From the NCBI GenBank assembly GCA_016200225.1, contig JACQFD010000017.1, positions 62,001 through 126,000 on the forward strand: DNA of 64,000 bases. The letters run 5' to 3'. The DNA comes from Planctomycetota bacterium (GTDB lineage: Bacteria > Planctomycetota > UBA1135 > JACQFD01). The position numbers were made by a program, and so were the translations under genes. Below, one piece after another: positions 36,368-44,783 of the stretch; the stretch's first letter is position 1, and each line of letters begins with the position of its first letter. The notes beneath the pieces are model-generated. The model was given only the letters and a program-made list of their open reading frames with translations, searched no databases and was not told where the DNA came from.

Positions 36368-36787
36368 TCATTCCCGGCCCGCGCGTATGTGCTCTTCGCG
36401 GGTTTTGACTTCCGCGGGAGCCGTCTGCGGCGCGTACGCTGCATAGTCGGCGGACGCGCAGGTTGCAAAGGATGTGGGCGTCTCCCAAACCTTTATCTCA
36501 AATAACGGCAAATCGCGCAATTGATGCCAAACCCATAGCGCGATCATTTCGGCCGACGGATTCGATACAACGTCGTTGACGACTTGATGATCGAGGCGGT
36601 TCACGACGCGCTCCATCGCGAGATTCTTTAATTGAACAAAATCGAACGCGAGACCGCTGCCGGTTTCGACGGGCGCGTTGACCGTAACGTGGAGTTTCCA
36701 AGTGTGGCCGTGGAGGCGTTCGCACTTGCCCTCATAGTTTGGAAGGTAATGCGCGGCGTCGAACACGAACTCTTTTGTAACTTTCAT
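36368..36787 (-). CDS. 6-pyruvoyl-tetrahydropterin synthase/QueD family
   Basis: 139 residues from the ATG at 36787. Zn ligands are visible in AAHYLPN and ERLHGHTW, and the catalytic Cys in GKCERLHGH is as in QueD (6-carboxy-tetrahydropterin synthase, queuosine pathway). LDHQVVND and the Glu in KVWETPTS complete the active site. A ~20-residue C-terminal extension is unusual. QueD is the more likely role, but no queC/queE is nearby, so PTPS activity cannot be excluded. Confidence 0.85.
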   Translation of the reverse strand: MKVTKEFVFDAAHYLPNYEGKCERLHGHTWKLHVTVNAPVETGSGLAFDFVQLKNLAMERVVNRLDHQVVNDVVSNPSAEMIALWVWHQLRDLPLFEIKVWETPTSFATCASADYAAYAPQTAPAEVKTREEHIRAGRE

Positions 36788-36897
36788 CGGCGGCTGATTT
36801 GTCGGGAACACTATCGTCGACGGTTGCGCGTGGAAAACAAGGGGATGAACCGCGGATTGGCGCGGACCGGCCGCGAATGGCGCCATTCCCGGGGCCG

Positions 36898-38595
36898 TCA
36901 GCGGTCCTCGGCGAGGCGGGCGGCAAGGCGGGCCTTGGCGCCCGCGTCGAGAGAGGCCTCGATCGCGGCCATGTCGACGCCGAGGCGGCGGAGAACCCTT
37001 TGATAAGGAAGTTGCGTTTTGTAATAATAAAGAAAAATCACGCGGACGTCGGTATCGGCTTCGCAGGCGTTCATAAACGATGCGCGCGCGCGCTCCGTTT
37101 CTCCGCCGATGCAATTTAACAATGCGATGTTCGCGAGAATTTCATAATCCGAACGCATCGTGCCGGAAACCATTTGTAGTTTTTCGCGCGTGCGGCGCCA
37201 CAATTCGTTGGCTTCGCCCGATTGCAGCACGAGGCGCACGTCGGCGAGCGCTTCGTCGCGCAGCGCCTGCCGCACCATCGCCGCGCGTGTAAACAATTCG
37301 CGCCGGCCGTCCTCGCGGTTCAAATCGCGAGCGCGATCGAATTGTATATTTAAATTTTCGCGCATGGCGTCGAGGATGGCGTCGGCGATGATCTCGTGTC
37401 CTTTCAGGTTCGGATGAACGTTGTCTTCGATCCATTCGAAACCGGAGAGGCCGAGGCCCTGCGCGTTCGCATCGAATAGATTGCACAGATCGACGAGCGG
37501 GGCGCCCGCGGAGGCGGCGCCTTCGCGAATTGTATCCTGCACCCATTGCTGCGCGCGGATCGGAAATCCGTCCCGTTCGAGCGCTAACAAATAACGCCTG
37601 CGCGCCTCGTCGCCGTCGCCCGCGCTCTCATAATATTTCGCCATCGCGAATTGAAGCTTTGCCGGAGTGTCGTCGATGCGAGCGGCCTCTTCGAACATTT
37701 GGATCGCCCCGGCCGGATCCTTCGATTCCGCGCGCATGAGTCCGCCGAGGTACGCGCGGTTCCATTCTTTATATCGAATCGGATCCGCGCGCGTCGAATC
37801 TTTAAAATACGATCCGAACGGCGGCATTTCCCGCGCGTTGCGGACGAGCGTGCACGCGAGCGCGGGAACGCCCGCTTGCTTACAATGTTGCAGCGCTGTT
37901 TTCGTTATTTCCGCGAATCGCGCGCGAATGGTCTCCAATTCGGCGCCCCAGACCGGCCGGTCGTCGCGAACGCTGACATCCGTAAGTCCACTGTCCGACC
38001 GTCGCGCCGGACGCATGAACCGCCGGAGCGCGGCTCCGATTCTAAAATTTAACAAAAACTCGCGTATTCGTAACAATTGCGGATGTTCGACCTCGAACCG
38101 GAGCGCGAGTAGATTCTTCGAGAAAAATTCGTTATGACCGACCATCCAAACGATCAAATCCGGTTGATAAGATAAACATTCGTCGAGAAGAGGCGCGATC
38201 GCGGACACGGTCCAGCCGCGGTTTCCGGCGTTCACGACTTCGACGGCCCGATCGGGCATCATCCGTTTCAATCGCACGCGCAGCCAGTCGCAAAAACAGC
38301 CCGTCGTGTACGGGAGCCCCTGCACGCTCGATTCGCCCAATACAAAGATTCTAAAACCGTTTTTCGGCTTCTCTTTTGTAAAAAGCGGCAGATCCTCCTG
38401 ATAATTTCGCGGCTGCGCGCGCTGATATCCCGGTACTTTTCCGTTTTCCGAATAAGGAATAAAATAATCATAACTCGCGCGCTCGTGCCAGTCGTATCGC
38501 GGCGCGCGATAACCGGACAGGCGCAGCGCGCCCTCGGCGATCAGTAAAAATACAACCGGAGAAAGGAGGGCTATCCTTATCTTTCGGCGGTTCAC
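36898..38595 (-). CDS. SGNH hydrolase with an inserted TPR segment, membrane-anchored
   Basis: 565 residues. The N-terminal anchor IALLSPVVFLLIAEGALRLSGY is followed by SGNH blocks: VLGESSVQG (block I), NAGNRGW (block II), MVGHNEFF (block III) and DNVHPNLKGH (block V). About 60-80 residues between blocks III and V have a TPR-like pattern (AGAIQ-type helices with AKYYESAGDGDEARRRYLLAL). Similar proteins are common in Planctomycetota; the substrate is probably an acylated glycan or lipid (inference). It sits between ispG and the queD-like gene. Confidence 0.82.
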   Translation of the reverse strand: MNRRKIRIALLSPVVFLLIAEGALRLSGYRAPRYDWHERASYDYFIPYSENGKVPGYQRAQPRNYQEDLPLFTKEKPKNGFRIFVLGESSVQGLPYTTGCFCDWLRVRLKRMMPDRAVEVVNAGNRGWTVSAIAPLLDECLSYQPDLIVWMVGHNEFFSKNLLALRFEVEHPQLLRIREFLLNFRIGAALRRFMRPARRSDSGLTDVSVRDDRPVWGAELETIRARFAEITKTALQHCKQAGVPALACTLVRNAREMPPFGSYFKDSTRADPIRYKEWNRAYLGGLMRAESKDPAGAIQMFEEAARIDDTPAKLQFAMAKYYESAGDGDEARRRYLLALERDGFPIRAQQWVQDTIREGAASAGAPLVDLCNLFDANAQGLGLSGFEWIEDNVHPNLKGHEIIADAILDAMRENLNIQFDRARDLNREDGRRELFTRAAMVRQALRDEALADVRLVLQSGEANELWRRTREKLQMVSGTMRSDYEILANIALLNCIGGETERARASFMNACEADTDVRVIFLYYYKTQLPYQRVLRRLGVDMAAIEASLDAGAKARLAARLAEDR

Positions 38596-38610
38596 TGCGA
38601 TTCGAATTGT

Positions 38611-39720
38611 TTACTTCGGCGCCGCCGTCGATCCGACGTTATTTTTAGCTTCATATTCCGCGGCGAAACGGGCCACTTCCTCCATCAACGAATCTAACAA
38701 TTCATTTTCCTTGACGAGTTTCACCTGTTTGCCGGCCCGGTAGATCACGCCCGAACCCTTGCCGCCCGCGACGCCGATGTCGGCTTCGCTCGCCTCGCCC
38801 GGACCGTTCACGACGCACCCGAGAATACTAATTTTAACCGGAAGTTTCGGATACTTCGATTCGACGCGCAGCTTGACATCCTTTACAAGCGTTTCGAGAT
38901 CGATTTCGATGCGCCCGCACGTCGGACACGCGATCAATTCGGGGCTCGTCACGCGCCGCCCAGTCGCTTTTAATATATCAAAACAAACGGGGATCTCGAG
39001 CACGGGATCGGCGGCGAGCGAAACGCGGATCGTGTCGCCGATGCCCGATAACAATAAAGCGCCGAGCCCCGCCGCGCTTTTTAAGGATCCGTACGCCGGC
39101 AGTCCGGCCTCCGTGACGCCCAAATGTAACGGATATTCGCAGCGCGCCGCGAGTTCGCGCGTCGCCTCGACGAGCGTCTGGCAGTCGGTCGATTTGATAG
39201 ATATGCAAAAATCGTGATAATCGAGTTCTTCCAACATTTCCACGTGCCGCATCGCGCTCTCGACCATCGCCTCGGGCGACGGCCAGCCGTATTTTTCTAA
39301 CAATTCCTTTTCCACGGATCCGGAATTGACGCCGAGCCGCATCGTGACGCCGCGATCTTTCGCGGCTTTTGTAACATCCTGCACTTTTCGCTTGCCGCCG
39401 ATGTTTCCCGGATTGAGCCGGATCTTGTCGACGCCCGCTTCGATCGCGCGCATCGCGAGCCGGAACGAAAAGTGAATATCAACAATCAACGGCACCGTCA
39501 TTCCGGCCTTGATCGCCGGCAGATTATCCGCGGCCGCGTCGTTCGGACACGCGACCCGCACAGCCTCGCAGCCAGCCTCTTCGAGCCGGCGGATTTGTTC
39601 CAATGTGCCCTTCAAGTCCTCCGTGAGCGTGGAAGTCATCGACTGCACAAGAATCGGGTGATGCGCCCCGATGCGGCGGTTTCCAATCCGCATTTCACGG
39701 GCTTTTCGGCGTTGAAGCAT
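38611..39720 (-). CDS. ispG: 4-hydroxy-3-methylbut-2-enyl-diphosphate synthase (IspG/GcpE)
   Basis: 369 residues from the ATG at 39720. Converts MEcPP to HMBPP, the penultimate step of the MEP isoprenoid pathway, using a [4Fe-4S] cluster. Motifs: PILVQSMTST, RLNPGNIG, CPTCGR and ILGCVVNGPGEA (cluster cysteines). It is the single-domain short form plus a C-terminal tail. It heads a long minus-strand gene run. The next pathway enzyme, IspH, is encoded twice elsewhere in the window (47998, 62819). Confidence 0.96.
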   Translation of the reverse strand: MLQRRKAREMRIGNRRIGAHHPILVQSMTSTLTEDLKGTLEQIRRLEEAGCEAVRVACPNDAAADNLPAIKAGMTVPLIVDIHFSFRLAMRAIEAGVDKIRLNPGNIGGKRKVQDVTKAAKDRGVTMRLGVNSGSVEKELLEKYGWPSPEAMVESAMRHVEMLEELDYHDFCISIKSTDCQTLVEATRELAARCEYPLHLGVTEAGLPAYGSLKSAAGLGALLLSGIGDTIRVSLAADPVLEIPVCFDILKATGRRVTSPELIACPTCGRIEIDLETLVKDVKLRVESKYPKLPVKISILGCVVNGPGEASEADIGVAGGKGSGVIYRAGKQVKLVKENELLDSLMEEVARFAAEYEAKNNVGSTAAPK

Positions 39721-39851
39721 TGCGCGAAGGGTAAGCGCGGCGTGCCCTTGGAGCAATCGGACGCGCGCTCGTAGCAATTCGATCCTAGAATGCTGGATAG
39801 TTCAGCTTCTAAAGCTAGAATGTCCGAAATGGTCGTAAAGACCTGAAAAAC

Positions 39852-41048
39852 ATGTGGATCCATCGTGCACAAGAATCGCGAATCCTCGAAATCAGCCGGC
39901 ATTTCCCCGCCGTCGTACTAACCGGAGCGCGTCAGGCCGGCAAAACCGCATTGCTCAAGCGGACATTTCCCAACGCAACTTTTCTGACATTCGATTACCC
40001 CGGCACGGCTCAGGAAGCTAAAGAAAATCCCGAGAAATTGTTATCGAAATTTCAGGGTCCGATCATTCTCGACGAAGTTCAATATGTGCCCGAACTCTTT
40101 CGATACTTAAAAATCAAGATTGACGCCGATCGCCAGAATTTCGGTCGATTCTTAATGACGGGATCGCAGAAATTTCAATTAATGAAAAATCTTTCGGAAA
40201 GCCTCGCCGGAAGAATTGCCATATTGGAACTGGATACGCTCTCGTTTCATGAAATCTCGGCGACACAGGAATTGAAGTCTTTCTCCGAAAATGAAATCCT
40301 CTGGCGCGGAGGGTTTCCGCAATTATATCGGGATCCGCAAACGCCGGCACGGGAGTTCTTCCAATCGTATGTTGCTACTTATCTCGAGCGCGACGTCCGG
40401 GAAATCCTGCGCGTCGGCAACCTCCGCGACTTCGAAAGATTCCTGCGAATTTGCGCGGCGCGCGCCGGACAGTTATTAAATCTCTCGGACCTCGCGCGCG
40501 ACGTCGGCATCGCGGGAAGCACCGCGCGCGACTGGATTTCCGTACTCGAAGCATCGTGTCAAATCATATTATTGCAACCGTACTTTAATAATCTTGGCAA
40601 GCGCCTCGTCAAGTCGCCCAAACTCTATTTTCGCGACACCGGCCTCCTGTGTTTTTTGTTAGGATTTGAATCCGCCGAAGCGTTGGAAAAATCGCCTCAT
40701 ATCGGCGCGGTCTGGGAAAACTTTGTATTTAATCAAATCCTGCGGGAGGCGGAATTGATGAATTACGCGGGTAATATCTATTTTTGGCGCGACGCACACG
40801 GAACCGAAGTGGACTTCGCGATCCACCGCAACGGAAAACTGACGCTGATCGAAGCCAAATACACAGAAACGCCGCCCCACGCGAGACAACTTCAATCCTT
40901 ACTGAAAATTCGCGACTTCCTCGGCGCGCATGCCGCGGCGGAACACTTGATCGCCTGCCGCTCGACGAATTCTTATGTTCTTCCCGACCACTTAAATGTG
41001 CGAATCGTCAACGGATTTCGTTATCGTGGTTGGTTTGGTGGTCGATAA
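39852..41048 (+). CDS. AAA ATPase with DUF4143 domain
   Basis: 398 residues. An N-terminal AAA_14-type ATPase has Walker A GARQAGKTALL, Walker B PIILDEVQYVPELF and sensor FLMTGSQKFQLM. A C-terminal DUF4143 domain contains EVDFAIHRNGKLTLIEAKYTETP, a restriction-like D...ExK pattern. These proteins are widespread and often lie in defence or mobile islands; the function is unclear. Divergent from ispG and next to the AbiE-type pair. Confidence 0.88.
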   Translation: MWIHRAQESRILEISRHFPAVVLTGARQAGKTALLKRTFPNATFLTFDYPGTAQEAKENPEKLLSKFQGPIILDEVQYVPELFRYLKIKIDADRQNFGRFLMTGSQKFQLMKNLSESLAGRIAILELDTLSFHEISATQELKSFSENEILWRGGFPQLYRDPQTPAREFFQSYVATYLERDVREILRVGNLRDFERFLRICAARAGQLLNLSDLARDVGIAGSTARDWISVLEASCQIILLQPYFNNLGKRLVKSPKLYFRDTGLLCFLLGFESAEALEKSPHIGAVWENFVFNQILREAELMNYAGNIYFWRDAHGTEVDFAIHRNGKLTLIEAKYTETPPHARQLQSLLKIRDFLGAHAAAEHLIACRSTNSYVLPDHLNVRIVNGFRYRGWFGGR

Positions 41049-41092
41049 TTAGTATCGCAGGAGGAGTGGACGTATGGGCCAAGAGGGATTCG

Positions 41093-42055
41093 TCATAAAA
41101 GACTACGAATATTTTCGAGGCGTGCCATGATCTCACTCCAAGACGGAGCCGCTCCATAACAAAGAATACGACATTGTTCCTCGTAGTCTTGGGAAAGAAC
41201 TGCAACAAGTTCCGCGGGGGGAAAGAGAGCATCGCTGTCAGAAAATGTCATTCCAACCGGTGGAAAGTAGTCTCGAGCGAAATGTGTCCGGCTAATTAGA
41301 TCGTAGTCGGCTTTGATTTGCTCATATTCGTCGGACCTGAGCATGGCGTGGACTTCCGCCTGTCCGGCGAGTTGATAAAGATCATAATAATGGCGGGCAT
41401 ACCCGCCAATGCGTCGATTGTCTCTTTTTAATAATTCGACTTTTCCGTGAATGGCAAACATCTTTTCTATAAATGTTCTTCGAAAATGTAATAATCGCAT
41501 GGAGAATGGAATTTCATCGTCGGTCGAGAGAGTTTGCCTATTTTCGTCGAGGAATTGTCCCACGAATGACTGTAACATTCTTCGTTCGGTGGGTTCGCGT
41601 CCGCTCGCCGTTCCGGATTCGATTAGTACACGATTGGCAATACTACCAATACCGCCGAAGTGCTGCGTGAACGCGAACCGATCCATCCTTCCGAATCCGC
41701 CAATTGTTTTGCTCTCATCCGTGAGAAATGTAAGCCCGGGGTGTTGCGCGACCGTGTCCCTGAGTCGCTTCAATTCGCGGTTGATCGCCTTCGCGCCAAG
41801 CGGCGGATTGAACGCGAGCGGATCGAGAAAAAGGTCAATGTCTTCTGAAAATCTTTGTATCAAGTTCCAGCCCTTAGACAGACTCGTTCCTCCCTTAAAA
41901 ATGACTTTATCCCCGCAGGTTGTAGTAATTACGCGCAGCGCTTCTGTAACATAATAATCTTTTTCGATAAGGGCGGCGCTAATGCCTCTCGCGCGAAAGT
42001 GTTCGGCCGCCTGCAATATCGCTTGTTCAAAATCGGGATGTTGACACAGTTTCAC
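41093..42055 (-). CDS. AbiEii/AbiGii-type nucleotidyltransferase toxin
   Basis: 320 residues. The AbiEii family marks are IEKDYYVTEALR, then VIFKGGTSLSKGWNLIQRFSEDIDLFL with the nucleotidyltransferase GG/S and DxD residues. In studied systems this toxin modifies tRNA or blocks growth during phage infection and is held back by its AbiEi partner. The partner ends only 6 nt upstream. Confidence 0.9.
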   Translation of the reverse strand: MKLCQHPDFEQAILQAAEHFRARGISAALIEKDYYVTEALRVITTTCGDKVIFKGGTSLSKGWNLIQRFSEDIDLFLDPLAFNPPLGAKAINRELKRLRDTVAQHPGLTFLTDESKTIGGFGRMDRFAFTQHFGGIGSIANRVLIESGTASGREPTERRMLQSFVGQFLDENRQTLSTDDEIPFSMRLLHFRRTFIEKMFAIHGKVELLKRDNRRIGGYARHYYDLYQLAGQAEVHAMLRSDEYEQIKADYDLISRTHFARDYFPPVGMTFSDSDALFPPAELVAVLSQDYEEQCRILCYGAAPSWSEIMARLENIRSLL

Positions 42056-42061
42056 GCGACA

Positions 42062-42805
42062 CTACCTCTTTGCATTCCACAGTGGAGCTTTCGAGAGGTG
42101 CGCGAACAAGCCAAAATCAAATCGCGAATACGGATTGAGCGACGATCGCAATCGCCGGAGCTTCATCGAGCTTTGTTTAAGTTCTTCGCCCAGAGCCCCA
42201 AGGAGAGCCCGAACACGTGGAGGCTCGGTGCCGGCGATTGCGAGCAAACGATCATAACAATTGTCTTTTGCCAATAATTGAAGCGTCCTTCCAATTGTTT
42301 TATTCGGTGATAACTCGCTGTCGCGTCCCCGGCGACGCAAGAATTCAAGCATCGCCGCCTCAAACCCCGAGATTCCTTTCCACGCCGGTGGACGACGTGT
42401 ATGGACCCTGGCTTCCGGCCCGATAAGCTTTTTTGGCAAGCTCATGTCACTTGTGGAAATTTCGGGATGTGCCGGATTTTGGGTCGTGAATCCAAGAGAG
42501 TTCGCGGCGCTCGTTCCGGACGGAAATATAGATTTTCCGCGGGATGCGAGTGCTTCGATCGCGGCTGGATTTGGACGGCTACGCCCGAGGCTTGTATGCG
42601 TTCCACGGTAGTAGACACCCTTGCTTAAGCGTTCGAGCATTCCATCTCGTGTCAGTCGCGATAGTGCTTGAGCGACCGCCAGAAAGGGTAGGTCACGAAA
42701 GTCCGCAAGTTGCCAAAGTCGAGCGCCGTGGCGTCCTATGCGTTCGCGTACGACGGCGGCGGTGCGACGACGCTTGGGCGGCTGTGGCGTGGCCTTGGGT
42801 TTCAT
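42062..42805 (-). CDS. AbiEi-type antitoxin/repressor (DUF6088-like)
   Basis: About 247 residues. An N-terminal winged-helix region (GRHGARLWQLADFRDLPFLAVAQALSRLTRDGMLERLSKGVYY) is followed by the DUF6088/AbiEi C-terminal domain. AbiEi proteins bind inverted repeats at their own promoter. The ATG at 42805 is preferred over a start at 42874 because the longer start would put a 30-bp palindrome (42835-42864) inside the gene, while the shorter leaves it just upstream as an operator. Confidence 0.82.
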   Translation of the reverse strand: MKPKATPQPPKRRRTAAVVRERIGRHGARLWQLADFRDLPFLAVAQALSRLTRDGMLERLSKGVYYRGTHTSLGRSRPNPAAIEALASRGKSIFPSGTSAANSLGFTTQNPAHPEISTSDMSLPKKLIGPEARVHTRRPPAWKGISGFEAAMLEFLRRRGRDSELSPNKTIGRTLQLLAKDNCYDRLLAIAGTEPPRVRALLGALGEELKQSSMKLRRLRSSLNPYSRFDFGLFAHLSKAPLWNAKR

Positions 42806-42834
42806 GCGTGCAAGATCACGGCGGCCGGGAGAAC

Positions 42835-42864
42835 TGTCAAGTTTTTTCGCAAAAAAACTTGACA
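42835..42864 (-). promoter_or_regulatory. Perfect palindrome upstream of the AbiE-type operon (likely operator)
   Basis: Arms TGTCAAGTTTTTT and its exact complement, separated by 4 nt. It lies 30 nt before the antitoxin ATG. A TTGACA hexamer reads outward from both ends of the palindrome, so it probably overlaps the -35 region. AbiEi autoregulation through inverted repeats is known for the family; its use here is inferred. Confidence 0.65.
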
Positions 42865-42928
42865 TCTTTCTCAATATTGCATCATAAGTATCTCGGACAG
42901 CGCGCGCCAGATACGTATGAAACCACTT

Positions 42929-43330
42929 CTAGTCAGGACGCGTATGAAACCCCTCGCGTTCAAAGTCCTCGTCGAGCGCGAGGCAGTCGTCGATCGCAAG
43001 CCGCCGGAGCAGTACAAACGATGTGCAATCGGTGAAACTGTAGTTTTTGTCCGCGCGCGCCTTGAAAAGCGACCATGCTTCCCGTTCGTCCTCCGCCGTC
43101 ACGCGCACGAGATCCACGGACTTGGATTCCATGAGAAAAATGCCGACTCTCATCGCCGATACGTGTCCCGATCGTGCGTTCGTTAATGTTACAATTTCAT
43201 CGAATATATAATTACTCGTCACGACGCGTCCAGAAAATGAGACAAGCGCATCCTTGACCGCGCGATGACCGGCGTCGCGTTTGTTGATGAACGCAAACCA
43301 TGCGCTCGTATCGACAAAAAGACTTTTCAT
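42929..43330 (-). CDS. vapC: PIN-domain ribonuclease toxin (VapC family)
   Basis: 133 residues. PIN active-site acids are present: VDTSAWFAF (Asp7), the Glu in NYIFDEIVTL, YSFTDCTSF and a final Asp in LALDEDF. VapC toxins cleave tRNA or rRNA. The ATG overlaps the stop of the VapB gene by 4 nt (ATGA), the usual antitoxin-first, coupled order. Confidence 0.9.
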   Translation of the reverse strand: MKSLFVDTSAWFAFINKRDAGHRAVKDALVSFSGRVVTSNYIFDEIVTLTNARSGHVSAMRVGIFLMESKSVDLVRVTAEDEREAWSLFKARADKNYSFTDCTSFVLLRRLAIDDCLALDEDFEREGFHTRPD

Positions 43331-43566
43331 TTTTTCCGACGCTTCGAAACATAAATATATTTATCGTGATCGCGCGCGACGGACGGCGCATCGTTCACAA
43401 TTCCCGAAATGGCGTCGAACTCGGACCGGCTCCGGCCCGACGGCACGCCGACTTCTTTTGTAACAATTTGCCGGACGACTTCGGATACGCTCTTACCGCT
43501 TCGCGCCGCCGCAGATTTCAGGGCCTCGTATTGCCAGGCTTCGAGAAGGAGTTGTACACGGTGCAT
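43327..43566 (-). CDS. vapB: Antitoxin of the VapBC pair (ribbon-helix-helix type)
   Basis: 79 residues from the ATG at 43566. The N-terminal RVQLLLEAWQYEALKSAAARSGKSVSEVVRQIVTKE (read in parts) fits a ribbon-helix-helix DNA-binding domain. The C-terminal half should wrap the toxin. A GTGTA-N8-TACAC inverted repeat lies immediately upstream of the start. It overlaps vapC by 4 nt. Confidence 0.84.
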   Translation of the reverse strand: MHRVQLLLEAWQYEALKSAAARSGKSVSEVVRQIVTKEVGVPSGRSRSEFDAISGIVNDAPSVARDHDKYIYVSKRRKK

Positions 43567-43567
43567 G

Positions 43568-43585
43568 GTGTAGGGAGTATTACAC
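43568..43585 (-). promoter_or_regulatory. Inverted repeat at the vapB start (possible operator)
   Basis: GTGTA and TACAC separated by 8 nt, ending 1 base before the ATG on the minus strand. A TTGTCT-N16-TAATAC promoter-like pair lies over it on the same strand. VapB proteins usually autorepress at such sites. The arms are short, so confidence is modest. Confidence 0.4.
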
Positions 43586-43792
43586 AACGCACATTGCAAG
43601 ACAAGACCGGAATTGACCCGTTAGAGTTTCCGCAACCTGCTGGTCCGAGTTTTGAAGAACTGAACTGAATTCCTTGCAAAATCAACACTATCCGTGAAAT
43701 TTCACTTTTTTCGTTGACCGAATGCCGGCGCTATACTGAAAATTGATGAAGGCCTCGAAGTCTAACTATTTTATCAGAAAAAGGAACCCGAA

Positions 43793-44188
43793 ATGAACAT
43801 CAAACGATTACTCCTCGGAATAACGCTATTGGCTGTATTGATAGCGTGTCAAGCACCCTCCCCCAGTGATAAAGGTCGATACCAAAACATAACAAGACAA
43901 GGTTATGCGCCAGTGGAGGAAAAGTCTCCCCTTGTTGCATTATTATTAAATATACTGCCAGGGGTTGGTGACATCTACAACAGTGAGTGGGGTGCATTTG
44001 CACTCGACCTATTACTCTGGCCGATCTCTCCAATTTGGGCAGTGCCACAGGGGGCAATCACCGCGTCGAACATTAATAAAAGCGCCACGGTTGCCTATTA
44101 CACCGTCGGCGAGGGGAGACGATTCGATGTAAAACCCGACGAGCCTGACTACATTCCGAAGCTGCCCGTCAAAAAAGTTGAAAACTAA
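43793..44188 (+). CDS. Small lipoprotein of unknown function
   Basis: 131 residues. Signal peptide LLLGITLLAVLIAC, with lipidation expected at Cys19. The mature part has two hydrophobic stretches (LVALLLNILPGVGDIYN and ALDLLLWPISPIWAVPQGAITASNINK), which suggests membrane association. GGAAC lies before the ATG. The coding sequence is noticeably more AT-rich than its neighbours. I recognise no family. A strong terminator follows. Confidence 0.72.
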   Translation: MNIKRLLLGITLLAVLIACQAPSPSDKGRYQNITRQGYAPVEEKSPLVALLLNILPGVGDIYNSEWGAFALDLLLWPISPIWAVPQGAITASNINKSATVAYYTVGEGRRFDVKPDEPDYIPKLPVKKVEN

Positions 44189-44258
44189 AAAACTTCAATT
44201 AGCAAATACGTAGATATCTTAGTAAATGCTACCACTACACGATTGAAGTTTGCAAATA

Positions 44259-44292
44259 CAAGACGGCACCAATCGTGGTGCCGTCTTGTTTT
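44259..44292 (+). terminator. Terminator hairpin between two convergent lipoprotein genes
   Basis: A 13-bp stem (44259-44271 with 44276-44288) and ATCG loop, followed by TTTTCTTCT on the plus strand. On the minus strand the same hairpin ends just past the stop of the 44312-44626 gene, so it may serve both directions, although the T-run is better on plus. Confidence 0.82.
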
Positions 44293-44311
44293 CTTCTCAG
44301 CCGGATTGACG

Positions 44312-44626
44312 CTACTTCTCTACCGTCACCGTCTGCTTGTGAATCGTCACAAAACCGGTGAAGAAGGAAATGATGACGTCGACGATTGTATATTGCGTCT
44401 GAATTGTATAATCCGTGAGTCCGCCGTTCTCGCGAGCGAGTTTGCCGCCGTCTTCCGCGGGCGAGGGCGTCAGCGGAACGAGGCCCCAAAGAATGAACCA
44501 CTGCGGCTTTTCGACAACCATCTGGTGGTTCTTTGCGCCCGCGCCGACGTTATGACGGAACGTTTCGCAGCCTACGAGCGGCATGGCAAGCATCAATACG
44601 AGGGAAGCGACGAGGATTTTCTTCAT
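44312..44626 (-). CDS. Small Bor-like lipoprotein
   Basis: 104 residues. Lipoprotein signal VASLVLMLAMPLVGC. The mature part contains QWFILWGLVPLTPSP, then a Gly/Asp/Thr-rich stretch GGLTDYTIQTQYTIVDVIISFFTGFVTIHKQTVTVEK (read in parts). It resembles small Bor-like outer-membrane lipoproteins seen in many genomes, with a hydrophobic 'FFTGFVTI' segment. The function is unknown. Confidence 0.75.
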   Translation of the reverse strand: MKKILVASLVLMLAMPLVGCETFRHNVGAGAKNHQMVVEKPQWFILWGLVPLTPSPAEDGGKLARENGGLTDYTIQTQYTIVDVIISFFTGFVTIHKQTVTVEK

Positions 44627-44783
44627 GTTCGGGTCTCGGGTCGAATGGGTAAGGGTGGGTCGCTCGCCGCGTGTGCGGCGAATCGATCAGGGCGTACTAC
44701 ATCGAAAGTTATTGTCCAATTCAAGTACTCAAAACTGAAAAGTTAGATTTGGAATCCGGCGGACGAAGCGTAACTTTGCAACA

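Noticed and set aside
36788-37114. Extended start for the queD-like gene
   Set aside because: The added residues are Arg/Pro-rich and overlap the SGNH-TPR gene. The family starts at MKVTKEF.
39852-43599. Integrated mobile element spanning the DUF4143/AbiE/VapBC island
   Set aside because: No integrase, transposase, direct repeats or tRNA target seen at the borders, and base composition is not clearly different.
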